A stretch of DNA of 64,000 nt from Nostoc sp. CHAB 5834 (GTDB lineage: Bacteria; Cyanobacteriota; Cyanobacteriia; Cyanobacteriales; Nostocaceae): positions 1 to 64,000 of the forward strand of contig JAIVFU010000023.1 in NCBI GenBank assembly GCA_020829485.1. Direction: 5' to 3'. Shown here one piece after another: positions 35,193 through 44,116 of the stretch; the first letter of the stretch is position 1; each line of letters opens with the position of its first letter. The notes beneath the pieces were generated by a model. That model saw only the letters and a list, made by a program, of their open reading frames with translations. It made no database searches and was not told where the DNA came from. A program made the position numbers and the translations under genes.

Positions 35193-35966
35193 TTAACGAG
35201 CTGCTACAGTGTTTTCCAGGCGACCAATACCTTCAATTTCGACGCGGACGCGATCACCTGGATGCAATGGACTTACACCCTCCGGCGTACCTGTAAGCAC
35301 CAAATCACCGGGTAGTAGGGTCATAACCTGACTGATATAAGAAACTAGAACATCGGGGGAAAACACCATCTGATCTATACAGGCAGATTGGACTGGATTG
35401 GCGTTGTCATTCACAAAAGTTTGCAATCTCGCTCCTGGATTTAATTCCCGCACGATCCAAGGCCCCAAGGGACAGAAAGTATCAAAACCTTTGGCTCGCG
35501 TCCATTGACCATCCCGTTTTTGTAAATCCCGCGCTGTTACGTCATTGGCGATGGTGTAGCCCCAAATTTTGGTTTGGGCTACCTCTGTTGTACATTCAAA
35601 GGCGTAATCGCCAATCACTAACGCTAACTCTCCTTCGTAGTCAACTCTTTGTGACTGGGGAGGATACTTAATTTCCCTCTCAGATGGAATGATCGACGTG
35701 GGTGGTTTGAGAAAGATTAGTGGCTCAGAAGGGACTGGAGTTCCCATTTCGGCTGCATGATCTGCATAATTCTTACCCACCGCCACAATTTTTGAGGGAG
35801 CGCAGGGAGCCAGAATTTGGTAATTTTCTGGTGTCAAAGTCAAATCAGTGGGTTGTCCTTGTAACCAGGGTGGAGCATCTAGCACCTGCACATTCAGCGA
35901 TAGTTGTAGTAACCCATAGTAAATCTGTCCTTCTTGATTTTGAATTCGCACATAGCGTTGCGCCAT
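35193..35966 (-). CDS. Fumarylacetoacetate hydrolase family protein
   Basis: 257 residues with the FAH fold signatures: IVAVGKNYADHAAEMG near 65-80, FLKPPTSII, the metal-binding VDYEGELALVIG with Glu, ANDVTARDLQ..DGQW.R.KGFDTFCPLGPW, and GDLVLTGTPEGVSPLHPGD. Family members hydrolyse C-C bonds of acylpyruvates or decarboxylate oxaloacetate; the exact substrate is open. The ATG at 35966 is preferred because family proteins start near MAQRYVRI. Confidence 0.88.
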   Translation of the reverse strand: MAQRYVRIQNQEGQIYYGLLQLSLNVQVLDAPPWLQGQPTDLTLTPENYQILAPCAPSKIVAVGKNYADHAAEMGTPVPSEPLIFLKPPTSIIPSEREIKYPPQSQRVDYEGELALVIGDYAFECTTEVAQTKIWGYTIANDVTARDLQKRDGQWTRAKGFDTFCPLGPWIVRELNPGARLQTFVNDNANPVQSACIDQMVFSPDVLVSYISQVMTLLPGDLVLTGTPEGVSPLHPGDRVRVEIEGIGRLENTVAAR

Positions 35967-36243
35967 AACCTTGATGAATATCCTTTTATCTGCTTTTTTG
36001 TTGCTGTGAGCGGGTAGCAATCATCAGTTAGTAACGAAATCTGGGAGCCGGGAAGCTACCTAGTTTTCATTAGAGACATCCAAAAAATTCAAATTTCGGC
36101 AATTTGACTAATGATTCAAATTTAAAACTGGTAAGATTATAGTTCCTTGTTGCTTCAGATGTTGATTAATACTGACATTTTGAATTAATTTAGGTATAAA
36201 TTAGCATCAGCAGCCATTTTTGTCCATAAGGAGACTGAAAAAT

Positions 36244-36594
36244 ATGACTACAAGTTACGAAACAATGTACATTCTCCGCCCTGACCTGGGAGACGAACAG
36301 GTAGAGCAAGCAGTTACTAAATATCAGAATTTGCTTCGTGACCAAGGCGCACAGGATATGCAAATTCAAAATCGTGGTAAGCGTCGTCTGGCTTATGAAA
36401 TCAAAAAACACCGCGATGGCATCTACATCCAGTTAAACTACACTGCGCCTGCAACTGCGATCGCCCCTTTTGAACGCGCCATGCGCTTAAGTGAAGAAGT
36501 GATTCGCTATTTGACAGTTAAGCAGGAAGCCCAAGAGGAAAAACCCCCTAAAGAGGAAAAAGAAAAACCCACTAAAGTGGCAGCAACGGTCTAA
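36244..36594 (+). CDS. rpsF: 30S ribosomal protein S6
   Basis: 116-residue small-subunit protein that binds the central domain of 16S rRNA with S18. [17 protein letters not shown] opens the protein; [22 protein letters not shown] and [14 protein letters not shown] are diagnostic. The C-terminal tail [14 protein letters not shown] is a charged extension. AGGAGACTG lies upstream of the ATG. The usual partner rpsR is not adjacent. Heptamer repeats follow at 36596-36665. Confidence 0.97.
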   Translation: MTTSYETMYILRPDLGDEQVEQAVTKYQNLLRDQGAQDMQIQNRGKRRLAYEIKKHRDGIYIQLNYTAPATAIAPFERAMRLSEEVIRYLTVKQEAQEEKPPKEEKEKPTKVAATV

Positions 36595-36813
36595 GGAGTA
36601 GGGAGTAGGGAATAGGGAATAGGGAGATGAGGGAGAAATAATTAATGCCCCACTCCCCACTCCCTAGTACTCCATCCCATTCAATAAAATTTTGTTTTTT
36701 CTTTTTTCGTGACTTGCTTGGGAATGCTAAATTAAAAAATACTTGCCAAAGGTAGTACTCCCGCAGTTATACCTAAGAATGGACAAGATTCTGAATGGGA
36801 GCTGTAAGCTACT

Positions 36814-37377
36814 GTGAGTCAATCTGATACACCCGATATCCAAGTTCTCTCTACGGAAGTATCGCAGCTACGCCAAGAGTTGCAACTTCGTGATTCCTTA
36901 GTGCAACAATTATCTCAAGAACTCTTCCGGCTGGTAAAGGGTAACACTAGTTTTATGCCCCAGCAGCCGGAGCCTGAGCGCGATCTGACCCAGTTACAGG
37001 CTTTGCAAGAACAACTCCAAGCTGTGGAGCAGCAGGTGGCATTCTACCAAGAGCAAATTACAACTCGTGACTCCGAAATTTACCAATTGCGGCAGTCGGT
37101 TCAAGAACTCACTGATCGCACTCGGATGTTAGAGCAAGTAGTACAAGAGTTGCCTCAAATTTACCGTCGGAAGTTTGAGGAGCGCATGACACCAGTGAGA
37201 GAAAAGGTAGCAATGCTACAACGGGAAAACCGCCAACTACAAGCAGAACTGCAAAGTGTGAGTTACCGTTTAGCACTCAAAACTCGTAATGCTAGTCATA
37301 GTGGCATTGATTTGCCAAATTTTTCCCGCCCAGCATCCGACGAAGAAACCAACATTTCGACTCCCCAGAACGCCTAA
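36814..37377 (+). CDS. Coiled-coil protein of unknown function
   Basis: 187 residues, Gln/Glu rich, with heptad-type helices over most of 8-160 (EVSQLRQELQLRDSLVQQLS, LQEQLQAVEQQVAFYQEQIT, MLQRENRQLQAELQSVSYRL). GTG start. No signal, membrane helix or catalytic motif. I recall similar short coiled-coil proteins in cyanobacteria but know no function. Confidence 0.75.
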   Translation: MSQSDTPDIQVLSTEVSQLRQELQLRDSLVQQLSQELFRLVKGNTSFMPQQPEPERDLTQLQALQEQLQAVEQQVAFYQEQITTRDSEIYQLRQSVQELTDRTRMLEQVVQELPQIYRRKFEERMTPVREKVAMLQRENRQLQAELQSVSYRLALKTRNASHSGIDLPNFSRPASDEETNISTPQNA

Positions 37378-37845
37378 ATTTATCACTATAGTGGAATCGA
37401 AAAGGTAAAAATTGCAAAGACAAAGTGTCTTGGATACATCCAACTAGTACACCAAAGCAATAAATAACAACTATGGAGTTTTAACCAGAAATAAAAAGGT
37501 ACAGAGCAACTAAATTTATTTATGGGCTTGGTAAATTTTTGACTTTTAGCTCAGAGTAATTTGAAAAGCCCTGTCTTTCAAAAGCTGGGGAGTCTTACAA
37601 ATAATTGCATTGTTTTGACCGATTTGGGTCATTTCTTAGTTCACTGCTTTAGGTAGATGGCTTCTAACAAGGAGGTTAATTCATCTGCTTATTGATATTA
37701 CCTACGTCAAAGCCATGAGTTTCGCTCAACATTCTTCTCTAGAAAAAAGAAAATCAGCCTGCTAGCACCAGACTGTTCTCTTTGAGATATGAAAATATGC
37801 AAATATTGTTTGACTCCACCATCCATCTATAGGTAGATTTATTAT
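37378..37845. other. Spacer containing a copied gene end
   Basis: 468 bp between convergent genes. A 28-bp stretch at 37756-37783 (AGCCTGCTAGCACCAGACTG and on to TTCTCTTT) is identical to 37848-37875, the final codons and stop region of the STAS gene. No terminator hairpin is evident. Confidence 0.6.
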
Positions 37846-38238
37846 CTAGCCTGCTAGCACCAGACTGTTCTCTTTAACAGTGGGAAAAATGTCTTCGTAA
37901 GTTGGAAAAATTTCAAATACTGAATCTAGTTGAGTAAGTTCCAAAATTAACCGTACAGGAGTTTGCACGTTGCACAGAACCAAGCGGCAACCACTCTGAC
38001 GTGCAGCTTTCAACCCTTTTACTAAGGGGACTAACCCTGAACTGTCCATGAAATTGACTTCTGCTAGGTCGATAACCCAGAGTTGATGAGCTTGGGGCAC
38101 GACTCTAGCCATCTGTTCGCTCAAAGTTTTACCGCCTTCCAAATCTATGCTTGCTTGGGGTTTAAACAAAATCACTTGAAGTTCTTGTGTGAGAATCATG
38201 AATTTAACAGGGTAGTTGGAACACTTGAAAAAAGACAT
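37846..38238 (-). CDS. STAS-domain anti-sigma factor antagonist
   Basis: About 130 residues, SpoIIAA/RsbV-like. The core LWVIDLAEVNFMDSSGLVPL (near 70-90) contains the Ser pair that a partner kinase phosphorylates, followed by VKGLKAARQSGCRLVLCNV and LTQLDSVFEIFPTYEDI. Such proteins release a sigma factor or regulate a partner according to phosphorylation. No kinase or phosphatase gene is adjacent. The ATG at 38238 has AAGAGGT 5 bases upstream; a later ATG at 38199 gives the canonical STAS start. Confidence 0.87.
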   Translation of the reverse strand: MSFFKCSNYPVKFMILTQELQVILFKPQASIDLEGGKTLSEQMARVVPQAHQLWVIDLAEVNFMDSSGLVPLVKGLKAARQSGCRLVLCNVQTPVRLILELTQLDSVFEIFPTYEDIFPTVKENSLVLAG

Positions 38239-38676
38239 CAATACCTCTTATATTTCAACAGCAAAATTACTGTTTTACCCTGATATTAGGGTAAGTGCAG
38301 TCATGCAGTTGAGAGGGATTATTTCAGTATTCATGCCGTATAATTTGTGATAACTTTCATCAATATAGGCATAAACGCCTAACAATTTCGGTATCAACCG
38401 TATCTTTTACAAGATTTTCATCATTTAACTGGATATTTATAAAGTTTTTATAAATATTTTAATTTCTTTGTAATAAATTATGAACTTGTGGTATCGACCT
38501 CTAAAAAATGCATAGTTAATAGTAAAAAATTAATAGTTACCATAGACTATAACTTATGGATTATTCAGAATTAAAGTAATCACTCAATGGCTCTATGTAG
38601 CGGTTTAATTGACACCCCGCGCATAAACAAGCAAAAATATAATAAAAGTAAAAATTTGTAAAGACGGCGGTGCGGG
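38239..38676. other. Divergent spacer, STAS gene and dedA
   Basis: 438 bp, very AT rich, no gene seen. It should hold promoters for both flanking genes; no element can be assigned with confidence. Confidence 0.4.
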
Positions 38677-39309
38677 ATGTCTTTAGAGCTGATTTCACTA
38701 GAAAATATCCAGGAAGTCGCCCACACTTACGGGTATTGGGCAGTTTTTTTGGGAATTTTGCTAGAAAATTTAGGCATTCCCCTTCCTGGCGAAACCGTGA
38801 CCTTAGTAGGCGGGTTTCTAGCTGGCAGCGATGAACTAAATTTCTGGCTGGTTCTCGGTGATGCAATTATGGGTGCTGTAATTGGCGGCACTTGTGGCTA
38901 CTGGATTGGTAGAGCTAGCGGTTGGCCTTTTTTAGTAAAAGTTGCTAGCATATTTCGGATTTCCGAAGTGCGGCTGCTGAGTATCAAAGAACAATTTAGT
39001 CAAAATAGTGCTAAAGCAGTATTTTTTGGACGTTTTCTGGCATTGTTGCGAGTTTTTGCTGCACCACTAGCTGGTATAGCCGAAATGCCCTTTGGAAAAT
39101 TCTTTTTATACAACTTTTTAGGAGCGGTTGCTTGGGCTAGTTTGATGGTGACATTGGCTTTTTTTGCTGGCAAAATTATTTCTTTAGAGCAATTGGTTGC
39201 TTGGGTGGGTCAATTTGCGATCGCAGCGTTACTGATATTGGCTGCCGTAATTATTGTGCCCCTGTGGTTAGAGTCTCGCCAAGTTAAAGAAGCGAGTAGT
39301 GAAGAATAA
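38677..39309 (+). CDS. DedA family membrane protein
   Basis: 210 residues, integral membrane. Family signatures: YWAVFLGILLENLGIPLPGE near 24-43, GATCGYWIGRASG-like motif (GGTCGYWIGRASGWPF) near 78, FFGRFLALLRVFAAPLAGIAEMPFGKFFLYNFLGAVAW near 115-153, and a final helix. DedA/VTT proteins act in undecaprenyl-phosphate or phospholipid scrambling. Convergent with argG. Confidence 0.92.
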   Translation: MSLELISLENIQEVAHTYGYWAVFLGILLENLGIPLPGETVTLVGGFLAGSDELNFWLVLGDAIMGAVIGGTCGYWIGRASGWPFLVKVASIFRISEVRLLSIKEQFSQNSAKAVFFGRFLALLRVFAAPLAGIAEMPFGKFFLYNFLGAVAWASLMVTLAFFAGKIISLEQLVAWVGQFAIAALLILAAVIIVPLWLESRQVKEASSEE

Positions 39310-39344
39310 AAAGTGAGGAGTTAGGAGTTAGACTCAATACTCCT

Positions 39345-39413
39345 GTACAGACAAGGGTTAACCCTTGTCTCTACTCAATACTCCTGTAGAGACGCGATTA
39401 ATCGCGTCTCTAC
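39345..39413. repeat. Tandem pair of hairpins between dedA and argG
   Basis: Two palindromes in a direct-repeat setting. Each follows ACTCAATACTCCTGTA (39332 and 39373). The first (39345-39374) has arms GTACAGACAAGGG/CCCTTGTCTCTAC. The second (39386-39413) is GTAGAGACGCGA/TCGCGTCTCTAC. Placed between convergent gene ends, they may stop transcription in both directions. They belong to the GTAGAGACG hairpin family. Confidence 0.75.
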
Positions 39414-39415
39414 TC

Positions 39416-40618
39416 CTAACTTTTAATTTTCTGCGACCAAATACGAGTTGGTAGCCCCCAAACGTAGATAAAGCCTTCAGCAGCTTTGTGGTCAAATTGA
39501 TCTTCGGCTCCGTAGGTTGCCAAATCGGGAGTATAGAGGGAATTATCGCTCGAACGCCCAACTATCGTAGAGTTGCCCTTGAACAACTTCACTCGCACAG
39601 TTCCAGAAACTTGCTCTTGTGTCTTTTGAATAAAGGCATCGAGGGCAACTTTGAGTGGACTGTACCACAAACCGTTGTAAACAATTTGGCTGTAAGTTTC
39701 TTCAATCCCACGCTTGTAATGGGTGACATCTGCCGTCAAAGTCAAGCTTTCTAAATCCCTATGTGCCTGAATTAGCACTAACATCGCGGGTGATTCGTAG
39801 ATTTCCCGCGATTTGATTCCCACCAGACGATTTTCGATCATGTCGATCCGTCCGATACCGTGATTTCCTACCGCCTGATTGAGTTCTTCAATTAGTTCAA
39901 CTGGCTGTTTAGCTATACCGTTGAGGGTTGTCGGAATACCACCGTGGAAGCCAATTTCGATGTACTCTGGCTCGTTGGGAGTATCAGCGATCGCTTTGGT
40001 CATTTCATAAATTTCTTCTGGTGGCTCAAATGACGGATCTTCGAGTAAACCAGCTTCAATACTACGACCGAGCAAATTTTTGTCAATGCTGTAGGGAGAG
40101 GATTTTTTGACTGGTGAGGGGATACCAAAGTTTTCCCCATAAGCGATCGTTTCCTCACGGCTCATGCCCCATTCTCTGGCTGGTGCGAGGATCTTTAGGT
40201 TGGGGTTTAAGGCGGTTACAGAGACATCAAAGCGAACTTGATCGTTACCTTTGCCGGTGCAACCGTGAGCGATCGCATCAGCACCATATTTTTCGGCTGT
40301 TTCTACTAATACCTTGGCAATCAGTGGACGAGCAAGGGCAGTTCCGAGAGGATAACGATTTTCATAAAGGGCGTTGGCTTGAATCGCCCCAAAGGCGTAA
40401 TCTTTAACGAAGCTGTCTTTGACATCCGCCACGAGGGATTGACTTGCACCGGATTTGAGAGCTTTTTCTCGAACTGGCTCTAATTCATCTCCCTGGCCTA
40501 AATCTGCTGCTAGGGTAATCACCTCTTCCACACCCCACTCCTGTTTGAGGTAAGGGATGCAAACGGAGGTATCCACTCCACCAGAATATGCCAGGACAAC
40601 CTTTTTGGCGCGACCCAT
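39416..40618 (-). CDS. argG: Argininosuccinate synthase
   Basis: Joins citrulline and aspartate with ATP in arginine synthesis, and so also feeds cyanophycin. 400 residues, full length. ATP pyrophosphatase P-loop [19 protein letters not shown] near 7-25; [14 protein letters not shown] near 116; [18 protein letters not shown]; citrulline-site [21 protein letters not shown]-terminal [14 protein letters not shown]. Leftward single gene. Confidence 0.97.
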   Translation of the reverse strand: MGRAKKVVLAYSGGVDTSVCIPYLKQEWGVEEVITLAADLGQGDELEPVREKALKSGASQSLVADVKDSFVKDYAFGAIQANALYENRYPLGTALARPLIAKVLVETAEKYGADAIAHGCTGKGNDQVRFDVSVTALNPNLKILAPAREWGMSREETIAYGENFGIPSPVKKSSPYSIDKNLLGRSIEAGLLEDPSFEPPEEIYEMTKAIADTPNEPEYIEIGFHGGIPTTLNGIAKQPVELIEELNQAVGNHGIGRIDMIENRLVGIKSREIYESPAMLVLIQAHRDLESLTLTADVTHYKRGIEETYSQIVYNGLWYSPLKVALDAFIQKTQEQVSGTVRVKLFKGNSTIVGRSSDNSLYTPDLATYGAEDQFDHKAAEGFIYVWGLPTRIWSQKIKS

Positions 40619-41053
40619 TAATTTCTCCAGTTAGGACAACAAACAATGAGTCATTATTATATCTAAACTAATCCATGTATATTTTATTCATATTACCCAA
40701 ATAAACGAACCACAGAGACACAGAGAAGCCAGTGCGCCCTTGCGGGTTCCCCGACTTGTTCGCGCAGCGTCTCCCCTTCTCCCAAAGGGAGAGGCTAACG
40801 CCAAGGGAGAAGCAACTGGCGCAACACAGAGAAATGAGGAGGAGAGAGTTTTTTTTGGTATTTTTTATTTGAAAGTCCCTTACTGTTAACTCTTGTCTGA
40901 TGTTAATAAAACGATGTAGCAATCCTAAATTATTATGTGAATAACAAGATTCCCTAACTTTTTAGAAAAATTGGGAATCTGAGCTTTGAGATTTTATAAT
41001 TGTGAAAATTTGCAGGGTGGATAATCCCACCCCGTTATTCTTGATAATTTGAT
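40619..41053. repeat. Spacer with composite repeat
   Basis: About 40709-40845 carries ACCACAGAGACACAGAG...CAACACAGAGAAATGAGG. This common Nostoc intergenic motif is interrupted by a GC-rich segment bounded by GCCAGT / ACTGGC (about 40728-40820) with internal inverted pairs (CTTCTCCC / GGGAGAAG). It looks like one repeat inserted into another. A GGGACTTTCA-type element end follows near 40868. The rest is AT rich. Confidence 0.55.
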
Positions 41054-41560
41054 TTAAGCTTTTGTGCTTGATGGTTTAGAAGATGTTATTTTTTTACTTA
41101 AGAACAAACTCAACCCGAATACAGACAATCCAAGCATTAAACTTGGCTCTGGAACACTGGTATAAGTAACTTTCTGAATACCCGTACTAGTTAAATCGTT
41201 CAGATTGATAAAATTTTCGCGGTAGACATTAAAAGCGCTAGGTGTAAAATATAACCCTAACCCCGCTTGGTTAAAAATTGTTCCCGAAAAGTCGGTGAAA
41301 ACTGAAGCTAAAGGATCATCCGCTTCAGTGTATGACTGGCCACCATAGCTAGCAGAAATCTTTAAACCTTCTGCGATCGTTACTTCTTGATCGTCTGCTG
41401 CTGCTTGATCAAATGAAAAAGTACCTATGAGAGTTTTATCGTCGTTAGAAAAATTATAAGTTAGGGCTGCTGCAAGAGCAGGCATAGTTTCCCCTAACGA
41501 AAAAATCAAAGCAGTTCCTACCGTTGCAGCTGCTAACTTCTTGAAGATGGAGTCAGTCAT
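41054..41560 (-). CDS. PEP-CTERM sorted protein
   Basis: 168 residues: signal peptide (FKKLAAATVGTALIFSLGET, cleavage near PALAA), a short beta-rich extracellular domain (LTYNFSNDDKTLIGTFSFDQ), and the PEP-CTERM tail: VPEPS, then a hydrophobic helix LMLGLSVFGLSLFLS and Lys-rich end. Such tails are processed by exosortase for export or surface retention. The N-terminal part resembles the other PEP-CTERM protein at 45965-46513 (both YNF/YDF...G.F.YD/FD...YTE.DD). Function unknown. Confidence 0.82.
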   Translation of the reverse strand: MTDSIFKKLAAATVGTALIFSLGETMPALAAALTYNFSNDDKTLIGTFSFDQAAADDQEVTIAEGLKISASYGGQSYTEADDPLASVFTDFSGTIFNQAGLGLYFTPSAFNVYRENFINLNDLTSTGIQKVTYTSVPEPSLMLGLSVFGLSLFLSKKITSSKPSSTKA

Positions 41561-41680
41561 TTTTTCCCTTGATAAAAGAACAGGTGCAATAATACCGCAA
41601 TAGTTTTTTGAGACAGAGACGTGTGTTACCACGTCTCTGCAAAACAAAGCTTTTCAGTTAGTTTTAGTGAAGCGGTGTAT

Positions 41681-43651
41681 TCAATTCACAGGCTTGTTTG
41701 TGATCGCAGTTTTCATGGCTTGGAAGATATGACTTTGGTCAACCACGCCCCGAACACCAGGTACTGTATAAGTACCAGAGCTATCTTTAATCTGGAAGCC
41801 TTGTCCTAGCGATCGCGTCAGAGTTGATGCGTAAGCACCTTGGTAGTAAACAGGTACAACGCGGCGGCTATGGCTACCCCAGAGATATTTGTAATTTGGA
41901 TCAGACCCCCAGAAGTGACCAGCATCAGTAGGATTGTGCTTAACGAAGGTGATGTCCTTGGCGTTATACTTCAAGCCTTTAGCCTGATTTGGGTTAGGAT
42001 TGGGAGTCAATTTAGAGGCAAAGTCATTATTTAGAGTTAGGTAATGGTCATGGTCAGCAGTAACCAGTAGCAGGTTCTTGCTCCAACCACCATGATTATC
42101 TACCCAACTAATGACCTGCTGGACTGCCTTATCAAAATCATTCATGGTACCAATCAGGTTATCCATGTTGTTGTCATGAGCAGCCCAGTCGATATCGCCT
42201 CCCTCAACCATCAACCAGAAGCCATCTTTGTCTTTACCTAAAACGGTTAAAGCTGCTTTAGTTAAATCAGCTAAAGTTGGATTTTCGTTAATCTCTTTAG
42301 CGATAAAGCTGGCATCAGTTTCACCGGGAGCTAGAGGACGAACAGTATCGGGTGCAGGAGCATTAGGAGCGATGGGATTACCAGCTGCATCAATGACAGG
42401 AACACAATCCCCAGCAGTACCAATGATTATCTGACCTGATGGACAGGTAGCCGCAGTTCCAGCCTTAACAACAGAGCTATAGAGTGAGAAGTTGTCCAAA
42501 CCTGTCAAACTATAGTCACCCTTAGAAGAACTAACAGGAATGTTGCCATTTTGTCCACGCGCACCATATAGACCAAATAATCTGCCTCCCTTGTTGGGGT
42601 CAATTTTAGCAGCCGTTTTTAGCAGTGTCTTAGCTGCATTAGGGCCGCGTTCCAAAAAGGTATAGCCGTAACGATTGGATGTAGGATTATTCTTCAGATG
42701 CTGGTAAGTGTCTTCCGTAATGTAGGTATAGTTAAAGACTCCCTCTGCTGTACTTGTGCTAGCTGTATTTTGAAAATCTTTAGGATGACCGCCACCCAAC
42801 AAAATATTGGGCTTAAAGTTCAGCAATGTCTGTTGCAAAATGCTGTCTTGGTTGGTCTTGCTGGGGTCGTAAACACTGTCGTATTTGCTACGACGATTTA
42901 CGAAAGAAGCCGCAGCACCAGGCGTTGCATGGCTAATAGGTACGGAAGTTACCAAGCCTGTAGACTTACCTTTTTCTTTGGCAATTTCTAGGATGGTTTT
43001 CAACTTCTTCTCGTAAATGTCTACCCCCATCGCATTGTTAAAGCTTTTTACTCCCGTATACAGAGTTGTAGCTGTATTAGCAGAGTCGGGATAACTGTAC
43101 TTGATGTAATCTTTGTCATAAGTACCAGAATTAGCAGGGGTCAAAGGAACCCAAGGAACAGGGCCGCCCTTACTGATGTCATAACCCGCCAGATTACCAT
43201 CTTCTAGGCTATTGCCATCAAATCTATTGCCAGGGTTAAAAGGAGTGGGCTGGAATGAGAAGTTAGGACGAACAGGACTTGCACCCGTGAGTGGATTAGA
43301 GTTATCTAGAGCAGAGTTACCTGTTAGATGGGGCTGGTCTGTTGGATTGGCTGGTGTATTTCCTTGAATTGTTGTGCCGTAAGTAGTCACCAATCCATAT
43401 CCAGTGAGCTTTTGGAAGCTAAGACCTGAACCTTTTCCACTTGTGTAAAAAGGCGCACCTTTGGCAACGGCTGCGGCCCGTGCCATATTCCAACCCATAC
43501 CATCGCCAATCATGATAATTACGTTAACTCCATTACCAGCGGCCATAGTGGGCTGAAAAACAGAATTACCAAATATCAGCAGAACGGTACAAAGCAAGCC
43601 AGCCATAGTCAAGGCTAGAAATCGCTTGTACTTTTGCAAAAATGAAATCAT
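41681..43651 (-). CDS. Secreted alkaline phosphatase, PhoA superfamily
   Basis: Releases phosphate from organic monoesters outside the cytoplasm. 656 residues, larger than E. coli PhoA. Signal peptide about 1-37 (YKRFLALTMAGLLCTVLLIF...PTMA). Metal-site GDGMGWNMARAAA near 48-60, the catalytic Ser in PDSANTATTLYTG near 190, SHATPGAAASFVNRR, VEGGDIDWAAHDNNM near 485 and TADHDHYLT, HWG-like GHFWGSDP, GSHSRRVVP. About 100 extra residues (near 90-170 and 385-440) are family insertions. With phoX nearby this marks a phosphate-scavenging island, probably under Pho control. Confidence 0.9.
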   Translation of the reverse strand: MISFLQKYKRFLALTMAGLLCTVLLIFGNSVFQPTMAAGNGVNVIIMIGDGMGWNMARAAAVAKGAPFYTSGKGSGLSFQKLTGYGLVTTYGTTIQGNTPANPTDQPHLTGNSALDNSNPLTGASPVRPNFSFQPTPFNPGNRFDGNSLEDGNLAGYDISKGGPVPWVPLTPANSGTYDKDYIKYSYPDSANTATTLYTGVKSFNNAMGVDIYEKKLKTILEIAKEKGKSTGLVTSVPISHATPGAAASFVNRRSKYDSVYDPSKTNQDSILQQTLLNFKPNILLGGGHPKDFQNTASTSTAEGVFNYTYITEDTYQHLKNNPTSNRYGYTFLERGPNAAKTLLKTAAKIDPNKGGRLFGLYGARGQNGNIPVSSSKGDYSLTGLDNFSLYSSVVKAGTAATCPSGQIIIGTAGDCVPVIDAAGNPIAPNAPAPDTVRPLAPGETDASFIAKEINENPTLADLTKAALTVLGKDKDGFWLMVEGGDIDWAAHDNNMDNLIGTMNDFDKAVQQVISWVDNHGGWSKNLLLVTADHDHYLTLNNDFASKLTPNPNPNQAKGLKYNAKDITFVKHNPTDAGHFWGSDPNYKYLWGSHSRRVVPVYYQGAYASTLTRSLGQGFQIKDSSGTYTVPGVRGVVDQSHIFQAMKTAITNKPVN

Positions 43652-43690
43652 TGCAGTGTGCCTTAAAGTTAATTGAGCAAGAGTTAGGCG

Positions 43691-43930
43691 TTAATTTTGA
43701 TAAAAATTTGGTTCTAGATGAGTAGCACCAAAGTCTGAGTATGTTGCAGTCACATCTACCTGAGTAGGGGCTGCGGCATAACTTGGATTAGAGGCGGTTG
43801 CTGGTTGTTGATTTGATGTTCCTAAAAACAACAAAACTGTCAAAAGCAGACCAGACATGAACCAAGCCAAGGTGCGCTTGTACTGTTTAAGTAATGAAAT
43901 CATTGGGAATTTTTGAATGAAAGTCATCAT
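43691..43930 (-). CDS. Small protein sharing the phosphatase signal segment
   Basis: 79 residues from the ATG at 43930 (AAGAGG 8 bases upstream). Residues 10-46 (MISLLKQYKRTLAWFMSGLL and LTVLLFLGTSNQQP) align closely with the signal peptide of the phosphatase encoded just downstream (MISFLQKYKRFLALTMAGLL). The mature part is only about 35 residues (APTQVDVTATYSDFGATHLE) and matches no known domain. Either a remnant of a duplicated phosphatase or a small exported partner. Probably co-transcribed with the phosphatase (39 bp gap). Confidence 0.6.
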   Translation of the reverse strand: MMTFIQKFPMISLLKQYKRTLAWFMSGLLLTVLLFLGTSNQQPATASNPSYAAAPTQVDVTATYSDFGATHLEPNFYQN

Positions 43931-43966
43931 CAGGAAACCTCTTAGTAAATAACCGAGTTGCAATTA

Positions 43967-43995
43967 GCGTAGGCGTAGCCCGTCGTAGACATCGC
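43967..43995. repeat. 29-bp repeat, copy 2 (inverted relative to 24589)
   Basis: Reverse complement reads GCGATGTCTACGACGGGCTA and on to GCCTACGC, two mismatches from 24589-24617. It sits in the leader of the small-protein/phosphatase operon. Confidence 0.6.
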
Positions 43996-44032
43996 TATGC
44001 TTTGACAATTGCAATAATGCTAATAAGCATTA

Positions 44033-44051
44033 TGTTTAAATAAGTTTTAAA
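44033..44051 (-). promoter_or_regulatory. Weak Pho-box candidate upstream of phosphatase operon
   Basis: On the minus strand, TTTAAAAC TTA TTTAAACA: two 8-mers spaced by 3 bp, as in the cyanobacterial PhoB-type box (Py-TTAA-Py-Py-T repeats at 11-bp period). Matches are only 5-6 of 8, so this rests mainly on the phosphatase context. Confidence 0.25.
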
Positions 44052-44116
44052 AACCAAATAGATAAATTAGCAAAAATATTTTGGTATTTATAGCGGTAAT
44101 TAGTAAAATTATGTAT

